DNA of 64,000 nt from Solirhodobacter olei (GTDB lineage: Bacteria; Pseudomonadota; Alphaproteobacteria; Rhodobacterales; Rhodobacteraceae). The stretch covers positions 186,001-250,000 of the forward strand of contig NZ_RRYH01000005.1 in assembly GCF_004010155.1 (NCBI RefSeq), read 5' to 3'. The position numbers and the translations under genes are program-made. Every line of letters begins with the position of its first letter. Within the stretch, counting starts at the first letter, position 1. This document shows, in pieces, positions 33,155 through 42,217 of this stretch. A model generated the notes under the pieces. That model was not told the origin of the DNA. It was given only the letters and a program-made list of their open reading frames with translations, and ran no database searches.

Positions 33155-34405
33155 TCAGGAGCCCGTCTTCGGCCCCTCGCCCACCGCCGCGCGGTACCAG
33201 GCGACGATCTTGGCCCGCTCGGAAGCCTCGACCATGGAGACATTGGCCGGCGGCATCGCATCAGTCACTCCGGCCTCGAGGTAGATCATCTTCGCCTCAT
33301 GGGCGACCTCGGCCGGCGTTTCCAGCCGCACGCCCTTCGGCGGCCAGAGGATGCCCGGGTAGCCGGGCTCGGCCGCATGGCACATCGAGCAGCGGGCCTG
33401 CACGATCTCCACCACATCCTTGAACCCCGGTGCCTGGGCAAAGCGCTGCTCGGCCTTGGCGGGCACGATGTCGCCGGTCTTGATGTTTCGGAAGAACAAG
33501 GGCGCGGTCGAGAGCCAGGCGATGACGACGAAGATCAGCGCGGTGACGAGCCAGGTCCAGGTCGGGTTGCCCTTCCGGGAGTGGCGGGAGTTGAAGTAGT
33601 GCCGGATCGTCACGCCCATCAGGAAGACGAGGCTGGCAATGATCCAGTTGTACTTCGTGGCGAAGGCCAGCGGGTAGTGGTTCGACAGCATCAGGAACAG
33701 GACGGGCAGCGTCAGGTAGTTGTTATGCGTCGACCGCTGCTTGGCGATCTTGCCGTATTTCGGGTCCGGCACGCGGCCCGCGATCAGGTCCGCCACCACG
33801 ATCTTCTGGTTCGGGATGATGACGAAGAAGACGTTGCCGACCATGATCGTGCCGGTGAACGCGCCGAGGTGCAGCAGCGCCGCCCGCCCCGAGAAGACAT
33901 GGGTATAGCCCCAGGCCATGCAGACCAGCAGCACGTAGAGGAGGATCATCAGCCGCGTGTTGTCGTCGCCGAACTTGGTCTTGCAGATGAAATCGTAGGC
34001 GATCCAGCCGAAGATCAGCGATCCCGCGGAGATCGCGATCGCCTCGGGCACTGTGAGTTTCATCACCGCCGGGTCGATCAGGAAGAGATGCGCCCCGGTG
34101 TAATAGACCAGGATCAGCAGGGCGAAGCCGGACAGCCATGTGAAATAGCTCTCGAACTTGAACCAGATCAGGTCCTCGGGCATCCGCTCCGGCGCCACGA
34201 GGTATTTCTGGATATGGTAGAAGCCGCCCCCGTGGACCTGCCACTCCTCGCCATCCGCCCCGCTCTCGAGATTGCGATCCCGGTGCAGGCCAAGGTCCAG
34301 AGCGATGAAGTAGAAGGAAGACCCGATCCAGGCGATGGCGGTGATCACATGCGTCCAGCGCACCGCGAATTCAATCCAGGATCCGATCACCGTCCAGTCG
34401 TACAT
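33155..34405 (-). CDS. puuD: Membrane urate hydroxylase PuuD (cytochrome c fusion)
   Basis: 416 residues: about eight transmembrane helices followed by a C-terminal cytochrome c domain with heme motif CSMCH and the axial-Met region AMPPANVSM. PuuD oxidises urate to 5-hydroxyisourate and passes electrons to the cytochrome domain and then the respiratory chain, unlike soluble oxygen-dependent uricases. The N-terminal helix VRWTHVITAIAWIGSSFYFI and HVFSGRAALLHLGAFTGTIM are typical. GGAGAGG precedes the ATG. It is divergent from a LysR regulator and adjacent to the rest of the urate pathway. Confidence 0.95.
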   Translation of the reverse strand: MYDWTVIGSWIEFAVRWTHVITAIAWIGSSFYFIALDLGLHRDRNLESGADGEEWQVHGGGFYHIQKYLVAPERMPEDLIWFKFESYFTWLSGFALLILVYYTGAHLFLIDPAVMKLTVPEAIAISAGSLIFGWIAYDFICKTKFGDDNTRLMILLYVLLVCMAWGYTHVFSGRAALLHLGAFTGTIMVGNVFFVIIPNQKIVVADLIAGRVPDPKYGKIAKQRSTHNNYLTLPVLFLMLSNHYPLAFATKYNWIIASLVFLMGVTIRHYFNSRHSRKGNPTWTWLVTALIFVVIAWLSTAPLFFRNIKTGDIVPAKAEQRFAQAPGFKDVVEIVQARCSMCHAAEPGYPGILWPPKGVRLETPAEVAHEAKMIYLEAGVTDAMPPANVSMVEASERAKIVAWYRAAVGEGPKTGS

Positions 34406-34503
34406 CTTGCCTCTCCAGCTGACGTCTCGACGCTATACTGGCTCACACCTTTTTGTTAATCCGTCAAATAGCTGAGGACTTTCAAAGCCTGCCGGATAAT
34501 CGA

Positions 34504-35412
34504 ATGGCCTATGTGAACAACATCAAGATGTTCGTGCGTGTCTATGAATTGGGCAGCATGAGTGCGGCCGCGCGGGACCAGCGCACCTCTCCAGCCGTTG
34601 CCTCGGCGCGCGTTCTGGAACTGGAGAAGCATCTTGGCGTGCGGCTCTTCAACCGCACCACGCGCTCGCTCAAGGCGACGGAGAACGGGCGGCTGTTCTA
34701 CGAGGGTGCGCGCAAGATCCTCGAGGCGATCGACGAGGCCGAGGCGACGGTGATCGACGCCACCCACAACCCGCGCGGCACGATTTTCGTCGCTGCCCCA
34801 CTGGGGATCGGGCGTCGGCTGATCGCGCCACAGGTCCCTGTTTTCAAGGACGAATACCCGCAGATCGACGTGCGTCTGCGGCTTTCAGACCGGATCATCG
34901 ACGTGACGGCCGAGGGGCTGGATGTTGCCTTCCACCTTGGCATCCTCGAGGACAGCGGGCTGAAGATCCGCGCCATCGCGGATTGCCCGCGCCTCCTCTG
35001 CGCGGCGCCCTCCTATATCGAGCGGCGGGGGATGCCGGCTGATGGCGAGGCGCTGCTGCGCGACAACCACGATTGCCTGAACCTGCGCTTCCCCGGCGCC
35101 AAGGAATTCCAGTGGACGCTGGAGACACCGGAAGGCCCGCGTCGGTTCGAGATCACCGGCCCGTTCGAATCGGACGATGGCGACGTGCTGACGCTCTGGG
35201 CGCTCGACGGTCGCGGCATCGTGCTGAAGCCCCGCTTCGAGGTGGCCGAGCATCTGAAGACGGGCCGCCTCGTCCCCGTGGCGGAGGCGACGCCGCCGCT
35301 GCCCGTCCAGCTCTCCTGCCTGACGCCGCACCGCAGGCTTCGCGACCCGAAGACCCGGCTCTTCGTCGATTTCATGATCGCCCGCTGCAAGGCCGCGGTG
35401 ACCGACGCCTGA
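34504..35412 (+). CDS. LysR-family transcriptional regulator, likely of urate catabolism
   Basis: 302 residues from the ATG at 34504 (MAYVNNIKMFVRVYELGS); a TTG at 34453 would extend it by 17 residues. Helix-turn-helix about 1-60 (GSMSAAARDQRTSPAVASARVLELEKHL), then a periplasmic-binding-protein-like effector domain. Divergent from puuD over a 98-base gap, the usual arrangement for a LysR protein and its target. The effector is unknown; urate or an intermediate is the natural guess. Confidence 0.88.
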   Translation: MAYVNNIKMFVRVYELGSMSAAARDQRTSPAVASARVLELEKHLGVRLFNRTTRSLKATENGRLFYEGARKILEAIDEAEATVIDATHNPRGTIFVAAPLGIGRRLIAPQVPVFKDEYPQIDVRLRLSDRIIDVTAEGLDVAFHLGILEDSGLKIRAIADCPRLLCAAPSYIERRGMPADGEALLRDNHDCLNLRFPGAKEFQWTLETPEGPRRFEITGPFESDDGDVLTLWALDGRGIVLKPRFEVAEHLKTGRLVPVAEATPPLPVQLSCLTPHRRLRDPKTRLFVDFMIARCKAAVTDA

Positions 35413-35415
35413 GCC

Positions 35416-35781
35416 TCAGCTCCCCCGGTAAGTCGAGTACCCGAAGGGCGAGAGGAGCAACGGCACGTGGTAATGGCTCTCGCCGTCGGAGATGCCGAAG
35501 CGGATCGGGATCACGTCGAGGAACCGCGGCGCCTCCGGCGCGGCACCGGTCGCGTCCAGGTAGGCGCCGGCGTGGAAGACCAGCTCGTAGATCCCGGGCG
35601 CGAACTGCCCCTGCGGCAGGATCGGCGCATCGGTGCGCCCGTCGGCATTGGTGATCGTCGAGTGAAGATGCGCCCGCCCCGCGCCCTCGATCCGGAAGAG
35701 GTCGATCCGCAGCCCCTCCGCCGGCACCCCGCGCGCCGTATCGAGCACATGCGTCGACAGGTATCCTGCACCTTGCGTCAC
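35416..35781 (-). CDS. uraH: 5-hydroxyisourate hydrolase
   Basis: 121 residues from a GTG at 35781, supported by GGAGG thirteen bases upstream; the longer ATG frame from 35838 has no such site. Transthyretin-like fold: N-terminal [17 protein letters not shown] (catalytic His), [10 protein letters not shown], and the diagnostic C-terminal YRGS. It hydrolyses 5-hydroxyisourate to OHCU. Convergent with the LysR gene (three bases between stops) and divergent from the puuE-uraD fusion. Confidence 0.94.
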   Translation of the reverse strand: MTQGAGYLSTHVLDTARGVPAEGLRIDLFRIEGAGRAHLHSTITNADGRTDAPILPQGQFAPGIYELVFHAGAYLDATGAAPEAPRFLDVIPIRFGISDGESHYHVPLLLSPFGYSTYRGS

Positions 35782-35938
35782 TGTCCGTTCCTCCGGTCTC
35801 GGTCTGCAGCCCCGATAGTGCCGAAAGCCGCGCGGCAAAGCGATGGCCGATCGTCGAGACAGGTCTTTCAGGAAAAACTTGAAACTCCCGGGCTTTCTCC
35901 TGCCCTATCAAGGACAGGACAGCAGAACCGGAGGGACC

Positions 35939-37354
35939 ATGAACCGCTATCCGCGCAACATGCTGGGCTACGGCCCGAAGGCCCCCGACCCGCGCTGGCC
36001 CGGCGACGCGAAAGTGGCCGTGCAGATCGTGCTGAACTACGAGGAAGGCGGCGAGAACTGCATACTGCATGGCGATGCCGCTTCCGAGGCGTTCCTCTCC
36101 GACATCGCCGGAGCCGCCCAATGGCCAGGCCAACGGCACTGGAACATGGAATCGATTTACGAATACGGCGCGCGCGCCGGGTTCTGGCGGCTGCACCGGC
36201 TCTTCACCGCAATGGACGTGCCGGTGACGATCTACGGCGTCGCAACGGCGCTGGCCCGCGCCCCGGAACAGGTCGCCGCGATGCAGGACGCGGGATGGGA
36301 GATCGCCTCCCACGGGCTGAAATGGGTCGAGCACAAGGACATGCCCGAGGCCGAGGAGCGCGCTGCGATCGCCGAGGCCGTGCGGCTTCATACCGAGGTC
36401 ACAGGCACCCGCCCGACCGGCTGGTACACCGGGCGATGCTCGGCCAACACGGTGCGGCTCGTCGCCGAGGAGGGCGGCTTCGACTATATCTCCGACACCT
36501 ATGACGACGACCTGCCCTACTGGATCGAGGTCGGAGAGCGTGACCAGCTGATCATCCCCTACACGCTTGAAGCCAATGACATGCGCTTCGCCACCGCACC
36601 CGGCTACATCACCGGCGAGCAGTTCTTCCAGTATCTGAAGGACGCCTTCGACACGCTGATGGCCGAGGGCGAGGCCGGCGAGAAGCGGATGATGTCGGTG
36701 GGCCTGCACTGCCGGCTGATCGGCCGACCGGGCAAGATGGCGGGTCTCAAGCGCTTCCTCGAATACGCCAAGGCGCAGGAGGGCGTCTGGTTCGCCCGCC
36801 GCATCGACATCGCCCGGCACTGGGCCGAAACCCATCCGCCGCAGCGCTTCGAGCGTCCCTCCCGGATGACCCGCGAGCGCTTCGTCGAGCGTTTCGGCGG
36901 CGTTTTCGAACATTCCCCCTGGATTGCCGAACGCGCCTGGGAGCTGGAGCTCAGCCCGGCGCACGACACCGCGATCGGGGTCCATTCCGTTCTCGCCCGC
37001 GCCTTCCGCTCGGCCACGCCCGAGGAGCGGCTTGGCGTGCTCACCGCCCACCCCGATCTCGCCGGCAAACTCGCCCAGGCGAAGCGGCTGACTGATGCCT
37101 CGACATCCGAACAGGCCTCCGCCGGGCTCGACGCGCTGACCGATGCCGAACGCGCGCGGTTCGAGACGCTCAACGCCGAGTATACGGAGAAGTTCGGCTT
37201 TCCCTTCATCATCGCCGTGCGCGATCACTCCAGGGCCGGGATCCTCGCCGCCTTCGAGCGCCGCTTCGGCAACGACCGAGAGACGGAGCTGGCCGAAGCC
37301 TGCGCCCAGGTCGAACGCATCGCCGCGCTGCGGCTCAAGGACATGTTGAAATGA
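35939..37354 (+). CDS. Bifunctional PuuE allantoinase / OHCU decarboxylase (UraD)
   Basis: 471 residues from the ATG at 35939 after GGAGGG. N-terminal part (1-300) is a polysaccharide-deacetylase-fold allantoinase of PuuE type (NYEEGGENCILHGD, EIASHGLKWVEH, GWYTGRCSANT). The C-terminal 165 residues are OHCU decarboxylase with the catalytic-His block FGGVFEHSPWIAERAW, then HPDLAGKLA and STSEQASAGLD. OHCU is decarboxylated to (S)-allantoin, which the N-terminal half opens to allantoate, so the fusion channels two consecutive steps in reverse domain order. It overlaps the next gene by four bases. Confidence 0.94.
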   Translation: MNRYPRNMLGYGPKAPDPRWPGDAKVAVQIVLNYEEGGENCILHGDAASEAFLSDIAGAAQWPGQRHWNMESIYEYGARAGFWRLHRLFTAMDVPVTIYGVATALARAPEQVAAMQDAGWEIASHGLKWVEHKDMPEAEERAAIAEAVRLHTEVTGTRPTGWYTGRCSANTVRLVAEEGGFDYISDTYDDDLPYWIEVGERDQLIIPYTLEANDMRFATAPGYITGEQFFQYLKDAFDTLMAEGEAGEKRMMSVGLHCRLIGRPGKMAGLKRFLEYAKAQEGVWFARRIDIARHWAETHPPQRFERPSRMTRERFVERFGGVFEHSPWIAERAWELELSPAHDTAIGVHSVLARAFRSATPEERLGVLTAHPDLAGKLAQAKRLTDASTSEQASAGLDALTDAERARFETLNAEYTEKFGFPFIIAVRDHSRAGILAAFERRFGNDRETELAEACAQVERIAALRLKDMLK

Positions 37355-38193
37355 CCGGCTATTACGCGCCCAGGGGCGGGCTTCCGCCGCAGACAAGCCT
37401 GATGACCGGCCGCGCCGTCTTCACCGAGGCCTATGCCTTCATCCCGAAGGGCGTCTTCTCCGATATCGTGACCTCCTGCCTGCCGGGCTGGACGAAGACG
37501 CGCCTCTGGCTGATCGCGCGGCCGATGTCCGGCTTTTCCGAGACCTTCAGCCAGTATGTGATGGAGGTCGCCCCCGGCGGCGGATCGGACGCGCCGGAAC
37601 CGGAGGCGGGGGCGGAATGCGTCCTCTTCGTCACCGAGGGCGAGGCCCAGCTGACCCTCGACGGGAAGGACCACACCCTTAAGGCCGGCGGTTATGCCTA
37701 TATTCCGGCGGGCTGCCCCTGGCGGCTCTGGAACCGGGGCGCGGAGGCCGCGCGGTTCCACTGGGTCCGCAAGCTCTTCGAGCCCGCGCCCGGCCTGCCC
37801 GCGCCGGAGGCCTTCGTGACCTCCGATGCCGAGGTCGCCCCGACCGCGATGCCCGATACGGAGGGCCGCTGGGCCACCACCCGCTTCGTCGAGCCGGACG
37901 ACCTGCGACACGACATGCATGTGAACATCGTCACCTTCCAGCCCGGCGGTGTCATCCCCTTCGAGGAGACGCATGTGATGGAGCACGGGCTCTACGTGCT
38001 GGAGGGCAAGGCCGTCTACAAGCTCAATCAGGACTGGGTGGAAGTGGAGGCCGGCGATTTCATGTGGCTCAGGGCCTATTGCCCACAGGCCTGCTACGCC
38101 GCCGGCCCCGGTCCGTTCCGGTACCTGCTTTACAAGGACGTGAACCGCCACGCCAAGCTTCGCGGCCCGGGCGCCTTCGGGGCAATGAAATGA
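37351..38193 (+). CDS. (S)-ureidoglycine aminohydrolase (bicupin)
   Basis: 280 residues, two cupin halves. The second half carries the metal site ETHVMEHGLYVLEGKAVYKLN and the block VEAGDFMWLRAYCPQACYA. It releases ammonia from (S)-ureidoglycine to give (S)-ureidoglycolate. The ATGA overlap with puuE-uraD means coupled translation. The preceding step, allantoate amidohydrolase, is not encoded in the window. Confidence 0.92.
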   Translation: MTGYYAPRGGLPPQTSLMTGRAVFTEAYAFIPKGVFSDIVTSCLPGWTKTRLWLIARPMSGFSETFSQYVMEVAPGGGSDAPEPEAGAECVLFVTEGEAQLTLDGKDHTLKAGGYAYIPAGCPWRLWNRGAEAARFHWVRKLFEPAPGLPAPEAFVTSDAEVAPTAMPDTEGRWATTRFVEPDDLRHDMHVNIVTFQPGGVIPFEETHVMEHGLYVLEGKAVYKLNQDWVEVEAGDFMWLRAYCPQACYAAGPGPFRYLLYKDVNRHAKLRGPGAFGAMK

Positions 38194-38212
38194 GGCCCCT
38201 GCACGCCTTCCG

Positions 38213-38252
38213 TCCGGAAATATCCCGGGGGTGCGGGGGCAGCGCCCCCGTC
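38213..38252 (+). repeat. Dispersed AAATATCCC element with hairpin
   Basis: GGAAATATCCCGGGGG followed by the 7-bp hairpin CGGGGGC-AGC-GCCCCCG (38234-38250). Its AAATAYYCC core relates it to the elements at 8035 and 25485. It fills the gap between the aminohydrolase gene and the ureidoglycolate lyase start. Confidence 0.55.
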
Positions 38253-38260
38253 TTCGCGGC

Positions 38261-38749
38261 ATGAGCCGGGAGATCGCCGCACCCCCCCTGACCGCCGAGG
38301 CCTTCGCCCCTTTCGGCGACGTGCTCGACACCTCGGGGCCCTATGACAAGCTGATCAACCAGGGCCTTTGCGGGCGCTGGCACGATCGGGCGCGGCTCGA
38401 CTTCGGGCCGGGCGGCCGGGCCGGGATCAGCCTGTTCCGGGCGGAACCCCGCGCCCTGCCCTACCGGCTGGAGATGGTGGAGCGGCATCCCGAGGGATCG
38501 CAGGCCTTCCTGCCGATGTCGCTCGATCCGTTCCTCGTCATCGTGGCGTCGGACGAGGGGGGCGCGCCGGGGCAGCCGGTGGCGTTCCTGACCCGGGCGG
38601 GACAGGGGATCAACCTGCACCGCGGGACATGGCACGGCGTGCTGACGCCGCTTCATGCGCCGGGGCTTTTCGCGGTGGTGGACCGGATCGGCCCGACGCC
38701 GAACCTCGAGGAGCACTGGTTCGACCGGCCCTGGACAGTGACGGGCTGA
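38261..38749 (+). CDS. allA: Ureidoglycolate lyase
   Basis: 162 residues from the ATG at 38261. It splits ureidoglycolate into glyoxylate and urea. Family blocks: [29 protein letters not shown], the [23 protein letters not shown] metal/active-site segment, and VVDRIGP. No Shine-Dalgarno is visible: the eight bases before the ATG are TCTTCGCG-like and the repeat hairpin ends just upstream. Translation may depend on the upstream gene. Confidence 0.92.
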   Translation: MSREIAAPPLTAEAFAPFGDVLDTSGPYDKLINQGLCGRWHDRARLDFGPGGRAGISLFRAEPRALPYRLEMVERHPEGSQAFLPMSLDPFLVIVASDEGGAPGQPVAFLTRAGQGINLHRGTWHGVLTPLHAPGLFAVVDRIGPTPNLEEHWFDRPWTVTG

Positions 38750-38837
38750 ACCTTACCGGGATCTTAGCGGGGCGTTCCCGAAGCGCGTGCCTGGCTGCCA
38801 AAATCTGCGCAAACCATTGGTGCAGCTCGAAAAACCA

Positions 38838-38879
38838 AATACCGTTAAAGCACCGCTTTTGCACCGCTTTCGCACCGCA
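38838..38879 (-). repeat. Eleven-base-phased degenerate direct repeats, copy 2
   Basis: On the minus strand it reads GGTGCGAAAGC, GGTGCAAAAGC, GGTGCTTTAAC, GGTATTT. This is the same phased 11-mer series as 16671-16720. Located between allA and the LLM flavoprotein gene, about 90-130 bases before the latter. Confidence 0.55.
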
Positions 38880-38969
38880 TCCCGCCGGCGGACAGGGCCG
38901 CTTTCGGGCAAATGGCCTTTTCCTCGGCCCGTCGAGCGCCATATCCCTTGGGACATCCAAGGAGAGGCC

Positions 38970-39974
38970 ATGATCCCCTATTCGATCCTCGATCTCGCGC
39001 CGGTGCCCGTGGGCGCGGAAACGGCGGACGCGCTTGCCAATTCTGTGGCCCTGGCGCGGCATGCCGAGGCGCTCGGCTACAATCGCTTCTGGCTGGCGGA
39101 GCATCACAACATGCCGGGCATCGCCTCGGCCGCGACGGCGGTGGTGATCGGCCATGTCGCCGGCGCGACGGAGAAGATCCGCGTCGGCTCTGGCGGGGTG
39201 ATGCTGCCGAACCATTCGCCCCTGATGGTCGCGGAGGCCTTCGGGACGCTGGCGACGCTTTACCCGGGGCGCATCGACCTCGGCCTTGGCCGCGCGCCGG
39301 GAACCGACATGCTGACGGCCCGGGCGCTCCGGCGCGGCATGGACGGGGCGGACCGGTTCCCGGAGGACGTGGTGGAATTGATGGGCTTTCTGGGCGATGC
39401 GGAGCCGGGTCAGAAGGTGACGGCCCATCCCGGCGCGGGGACGCATGTGCCGGTCTGGATCCTCGGATCGAGCCTCTACGGCGCACAGCTCGCCGCTTAC
39501 CTGGGGCTGCCCTATGCCTTCGCCTCCCATTTCGCGCCGCAGGCGCTGGAGCAGGCGATCGATGTCTACCGCCGCACCTTCCGGCCGTCGGCCAAACTCG
39601 CGGCGCCCTATTTCATGCTGGCGGCGAATGTCTTCGCGGGCGAGACCGATGCCGAGGGCGTTTTCCTGAAAAGCTCCAGCATGCAGGCCTTCGCCAATCT
39701 GCGTTCCGGCCGGCCGGGCAAGCTGCCGCGCCCGGTCGAGGGGGTGGAGGAGCTGATCGGCCCGGTGATGGCCGCGCAGGTGGGCGAAGCCCTGAGCTGC
39801 TCGGCCACGGGCGGGCCGGAGACGGTGCGCCGGGAACTGGGCGCGCTGATCGCGCGGTATCGGCCCGACGAGGTGATCCTGACGGGCAACATCCACGATT
39901 TCGGGGCCCGCAAGCGCAGCTTCGAGATCGCGGCGGAGGCGATGCAGACCCTCGGGGCAACCGCCGAGGCCTGA
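38970..39974 (+). CDS. LLM-class (luciferase-like) flavin-dependent oxidoreductase
   Basis: 334 residues from the ATG at 38970 after GGAGAGG; a frame from 38787 is not supported. Bacterial-luciferase fold: [55 protein letters not shown]. It is the MsnO8-like group-1 LLM type that uses FMNH2 or F420-like cofactors; alphaproteobacteria generally use FMNH2. Substrate not inferable from context. Confidence 0.9.
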   Translation: MIPYSILDLAPVPVGAETADALANSVALARHAEALGYNRFWLAEHHNMPGIASAATAVVIGHVAGATEKIRVGSGGVMLPNHSPLMVAEAFGTLATLYPGRIDLGLGRAPGTDMLTARALRRGMDGADRFPEDVVELMGFLGDAEPGQKVTAHPGAGTHVPVWILGSSLYGAQLAAYLGLPYAFASHFAPQALEQAIDVYRRTFRPSAKLAAPYFMLAANVFAGETDAEGVFLKSSSMQAFANLRSGRPGKLPRPVEGVEELIGPVMAAQVGEALSCSATGGPETVRRELGALIARYRPDEVILTGNIHDFGARKRSFEIAAEAMQTLGATAEA

Positions 39975-39982
39975 ACCGGGTG

Positions 39983-40008
39983 GGGTGCGCAATGAATGCG
40001 CACCCTAC
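39983..40008. repeat. Dispersed palindromic repeat, copy 4 (inverted)
   Basis: GGGTGCGCAATGAATGCGCA followed by CCCTAC, the exact reverse complement of the other copies, with perfect 8-bp arms. Immediately downstream of the LLM gene, in a convergent gap. Confidence 0.7.
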
Positions 40009-40118
40009 GCGCTCTCGCGGTGAGGAGGGCCAGCGCCCGACTGCGGGAGGGGGTCGACGGAGGCCGAGGTCTGTCCGTTTATGGCGTAACGAACCCCTTT
40101 GGTTTGCCGGGCCGGGGC

Positions 40119-41756
40119 CTAGGCCTCGTGGCGGGCGAAGCTGTCGGCGCGGGCGACCCGCCAGGGATCGGCGAAGCGGCCGGCGGAGGCGGGCTCTGCA
40201 ATCAGCTGACCGGGGGCGAGCATCTGGTAATGCTCGGCATAGCTCACCGCCTGCTCGTTCGGGCCGCGGCGCAGGAAGTGGTGCGGCCGCAGCTCTGCCG
40301 GATGCTCCAGCCCCGCGGCGGCGATCAGTTCGGCCAGCGCATGCAGCGTGTTGCGGTGGAAGTTCTTCACCCGCTCGGCCTTGTCCGGCACCACCAGCGC
40401 GCGCTGGCGGGCCGGGTCCGGCGAGGTCACGCCGGTCGGGCATTGCCCGGTGTGGCAGGACTGCGCCTGGATGCAGCCCAACGCGAACATGAAGCCGCGC
40501 GCCGCGTTGCACCAGTCCGCCCCCAGCGCCATGACGCGGGCCATGTCGAACGCGGTGACGATCTTGCCCGAGGCGCCCAGCCGGATCCGGTCGCGCAGCC
40601 CGACGCCGACCAGCGCGTTATGGGCAAAGCTCAGCCCGTCACGCAGCGGCATGCCGATATGGTCCATGAACTCCAGGGGCGCTGCGCCGGTGCCGCCCTC
40701 CTTGCCGTCGATGACGATGAAATCCGGCGTCAGGCCGGTCTCCACCATCGCCTTGCAGATCGCCAGGAACTCCCACGGGTGGCCGATGCAGAGCTTGAAG
40801 CCCGCCGGCTTGCCGCCTGAGAGCATGCGCATCTTCGCCACCATCTCCAGCAGCTCGATCGGCGTCGAAAAGGCGGAATGAGCGGAGGGCGAGATGCAGT
40901 CTTCGCCCATCGGCACACCGCGGATCGCGGCGATCTCCGGCGTGATCTTGGCCGCGGGCAGCACGCCGCCATGGCCGGGCTTGGCGCCCTGGGAAAGCTT
41001 CAGCTCCACCATCCTGATCTGCTCGGCCGAGGCGGTTCGGGCGAAGACCTCCTCTTCGAAGGTGCCGCCCTTGCCGCGGCAGCCGAAATAGCCCGAGCCG
41101 ATCTCCCAGATCAGGTCTCCGCCACCCTCCCGGTGATAGGGCGAGACGCCGCCCTCGCCGGTGTCATGGGCGAAGCCGCCCATCTTCGCGCCGCGATTGA
41201 GCGCGCGCACCGCGTTCGCCGAGAGCGCGCCGTAGGACATGGCGGAGATGTTCAGCACCGAAGCCGAATAGGGCTGCGTGCAGGGGCCGGTGTGGCCGAT
41301 AGTGACCCGCAGCGCCTCGACCGGGGCCTGCGGCTTCGGCGCGAGCGAATGGTGCAGCCATTCGAAGCGCTCGCCGTAGACGTCGTACTGGGTGCCGAAG
41401 GGCCGCTTGTCGAGCGCCTCTTTGGCGCGCTGGTAGACGATGGCGCGCTTGTCGCGGGGGAAGGGCGCGCCGTCCTTGTCGCTTTCCAGGAAATACTGGC
41501 GGATCTCGGGGCGCACCTTCTCCATCAGGAAGCGGGCATGGGCGGCGAGTGGGTAGTTCCTGAGGATCGCGTGGCGGGTCTGGAAGAGGTCGCGCAGCCC
41601 GAGCGCCGCGAGGGCCAGGAAGACCAGGGCCAACAGGCCGAAGAGGTCCGGCAGGGTCCGGGTGAAAGCGGCGAGGGCCGCGAAGACCAGCGTTCCCGTG
41701 ACAGCCAGGGTCAGCGGCAGGAAGCGCAGCTCGAATGGATAGCGCAGAGCCCGCAT
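40119..41756 (-). CDS. Membrane-anchored FMN-binding glutamate synthase family protein
   Basis: 545 residues. Two N-terminal transmembrane helices (FLPLTLAVTGTLVFAALAAF and FGLLALVFLALAALGL) precede a GltB-like FMN barrel: MSYGALSANAVRALNRGA, HDTGEGGVSPYH, PGHGGVLPAAKITPEIA, DGKEGGTGAAP and a 3Fe-4S cluster region with CIQAQSCHTGQCPTG. The glutaminase domain of true glutamate synthase is absent. Family members are of uncertain substrate; a membrane amine or glutamate-related redox role is possible. GGAGG precedes the ATG. Confidence 0.9.
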   Translation of the reverse strand: MRALRYPFELRFLPLTLAVTGTLVFAALAAFTRTLPDLFGLLALVFLALAALGLRDLFQTRHAILRNYPLAAHARFLMEKVRPEIRQYFLESDKDGAPFPRDKRAIVYQRAKEALDKRPFGTQYDVYGERFEWLHHSLAPKPQAPVEALRVTIGHTGPCTQPYSASVLNISAMSYGALSANAVRALNRGAKMGGFAHDTGEGGVSPYHREGGGDLIWEIGSGYFGCRGKGGTFEEEVFARTASAEQIRMVELKLSQGAKPGHGGVLPAAKITPEIAAIRGVPMGEDCISPSAHSAFSTPIELLEMVAKMRMLSGGKPAGFKLCIGHPWEFLAICKAMVETGLTPDFIVIDGKEGGTGAAPLEFMDHIGMPLRDGLSFAHNALVGVGLRDRIRLGASGKIVTAFDMARVMALGADWCNAARGFMFALGCIQAQSCHTGQCPTGVTSPDPARQRALVVPDKAERVKNFHRNTLHALAELIAAAGLEHPAELRPHHFLRRGPNEQAVSYAEHYQMLAPGQLIAEPASAGRFADPWRVARADSFARHEA

Positions 41757-41831
41757 GGCCGCCTCCCCCGTTTCTCGTTCGCGCGAGCTTAGGAGCGCCG
41801 CGGCGGGAAGCGCAAGCTGGGAAACGGGCGG

Positions 41832-42056
41832 TTAAGACCCCGGCCCGCGGGCGCCGGCCCCGGCCAGCGGGCGGGGGGGCTGGCCGGTGCGGCGCAGGCC
41901 GCGGTGGATCTGCAGCGCGACCACGGCCAGCAGCACCAGCATCCCGCCACCCCAGCCGAGGCCGATCGCGGCCGCGACGGCCGCGCCGAGGGCCAGCGCA
42001 AGAAGGCCGAGCGCGAGGCCCGCGAGCAGGGCAAGAATAAGAGCGCCGAGGATCAT
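41832..42056 (-). CDS. Possible small hydrophobic protein
   Basis: 74 residues, two predicted transmembrane helices (ALILALLAGLALGLLALALG, GMLVLLAVVALQIHRGL) and a Pro/Gly-rich tail. No recognised family and only a weak ribosome site. High GC favours long chance frames, so this is tentative. It lies upstream of the glutamate synthase-like gene on the same strand. Confidence 0.35.
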   Translation of the reverse strand: MILGALILALLAGLALGLLALALGAAVAAAIGLGWGGGMLVLLAVVALQIHRGLRRTGQPPRPLAGAGARGPGS

Positions 42057-42217
42057 GCGCGGTCGGAGTGTCCGAATTCAGGGGGTCCGGCACGGCTGGA
42101 CCCGCGCCGGAGAATGCCGCCCATTAGTCCCAACCGCCGCCGCGTTTCAAGCCGGAGCCCGCGCCCCGCAGTGCCACGGGCGGGGTTCCGCCGTGGCCCC
42201 CGCCCCGCATCGGCGGC

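Noticed and set aside
32120-34459. A 779-residue plus-strand frame opposite mcl2 and puuD
   Set aside because: Composition is His/Arg/Asp-rich antisense translation; the opposite strand encodes clear enzymes.
41832-42217. A firm gene in the gap between the glutamate synthase-like and ClC genes
   Set aside because: Only a weak hydrophobic 74-codon frame exists; it is kept as a low-confidence feature rather than asserted. The rest of the gap shows nothing.
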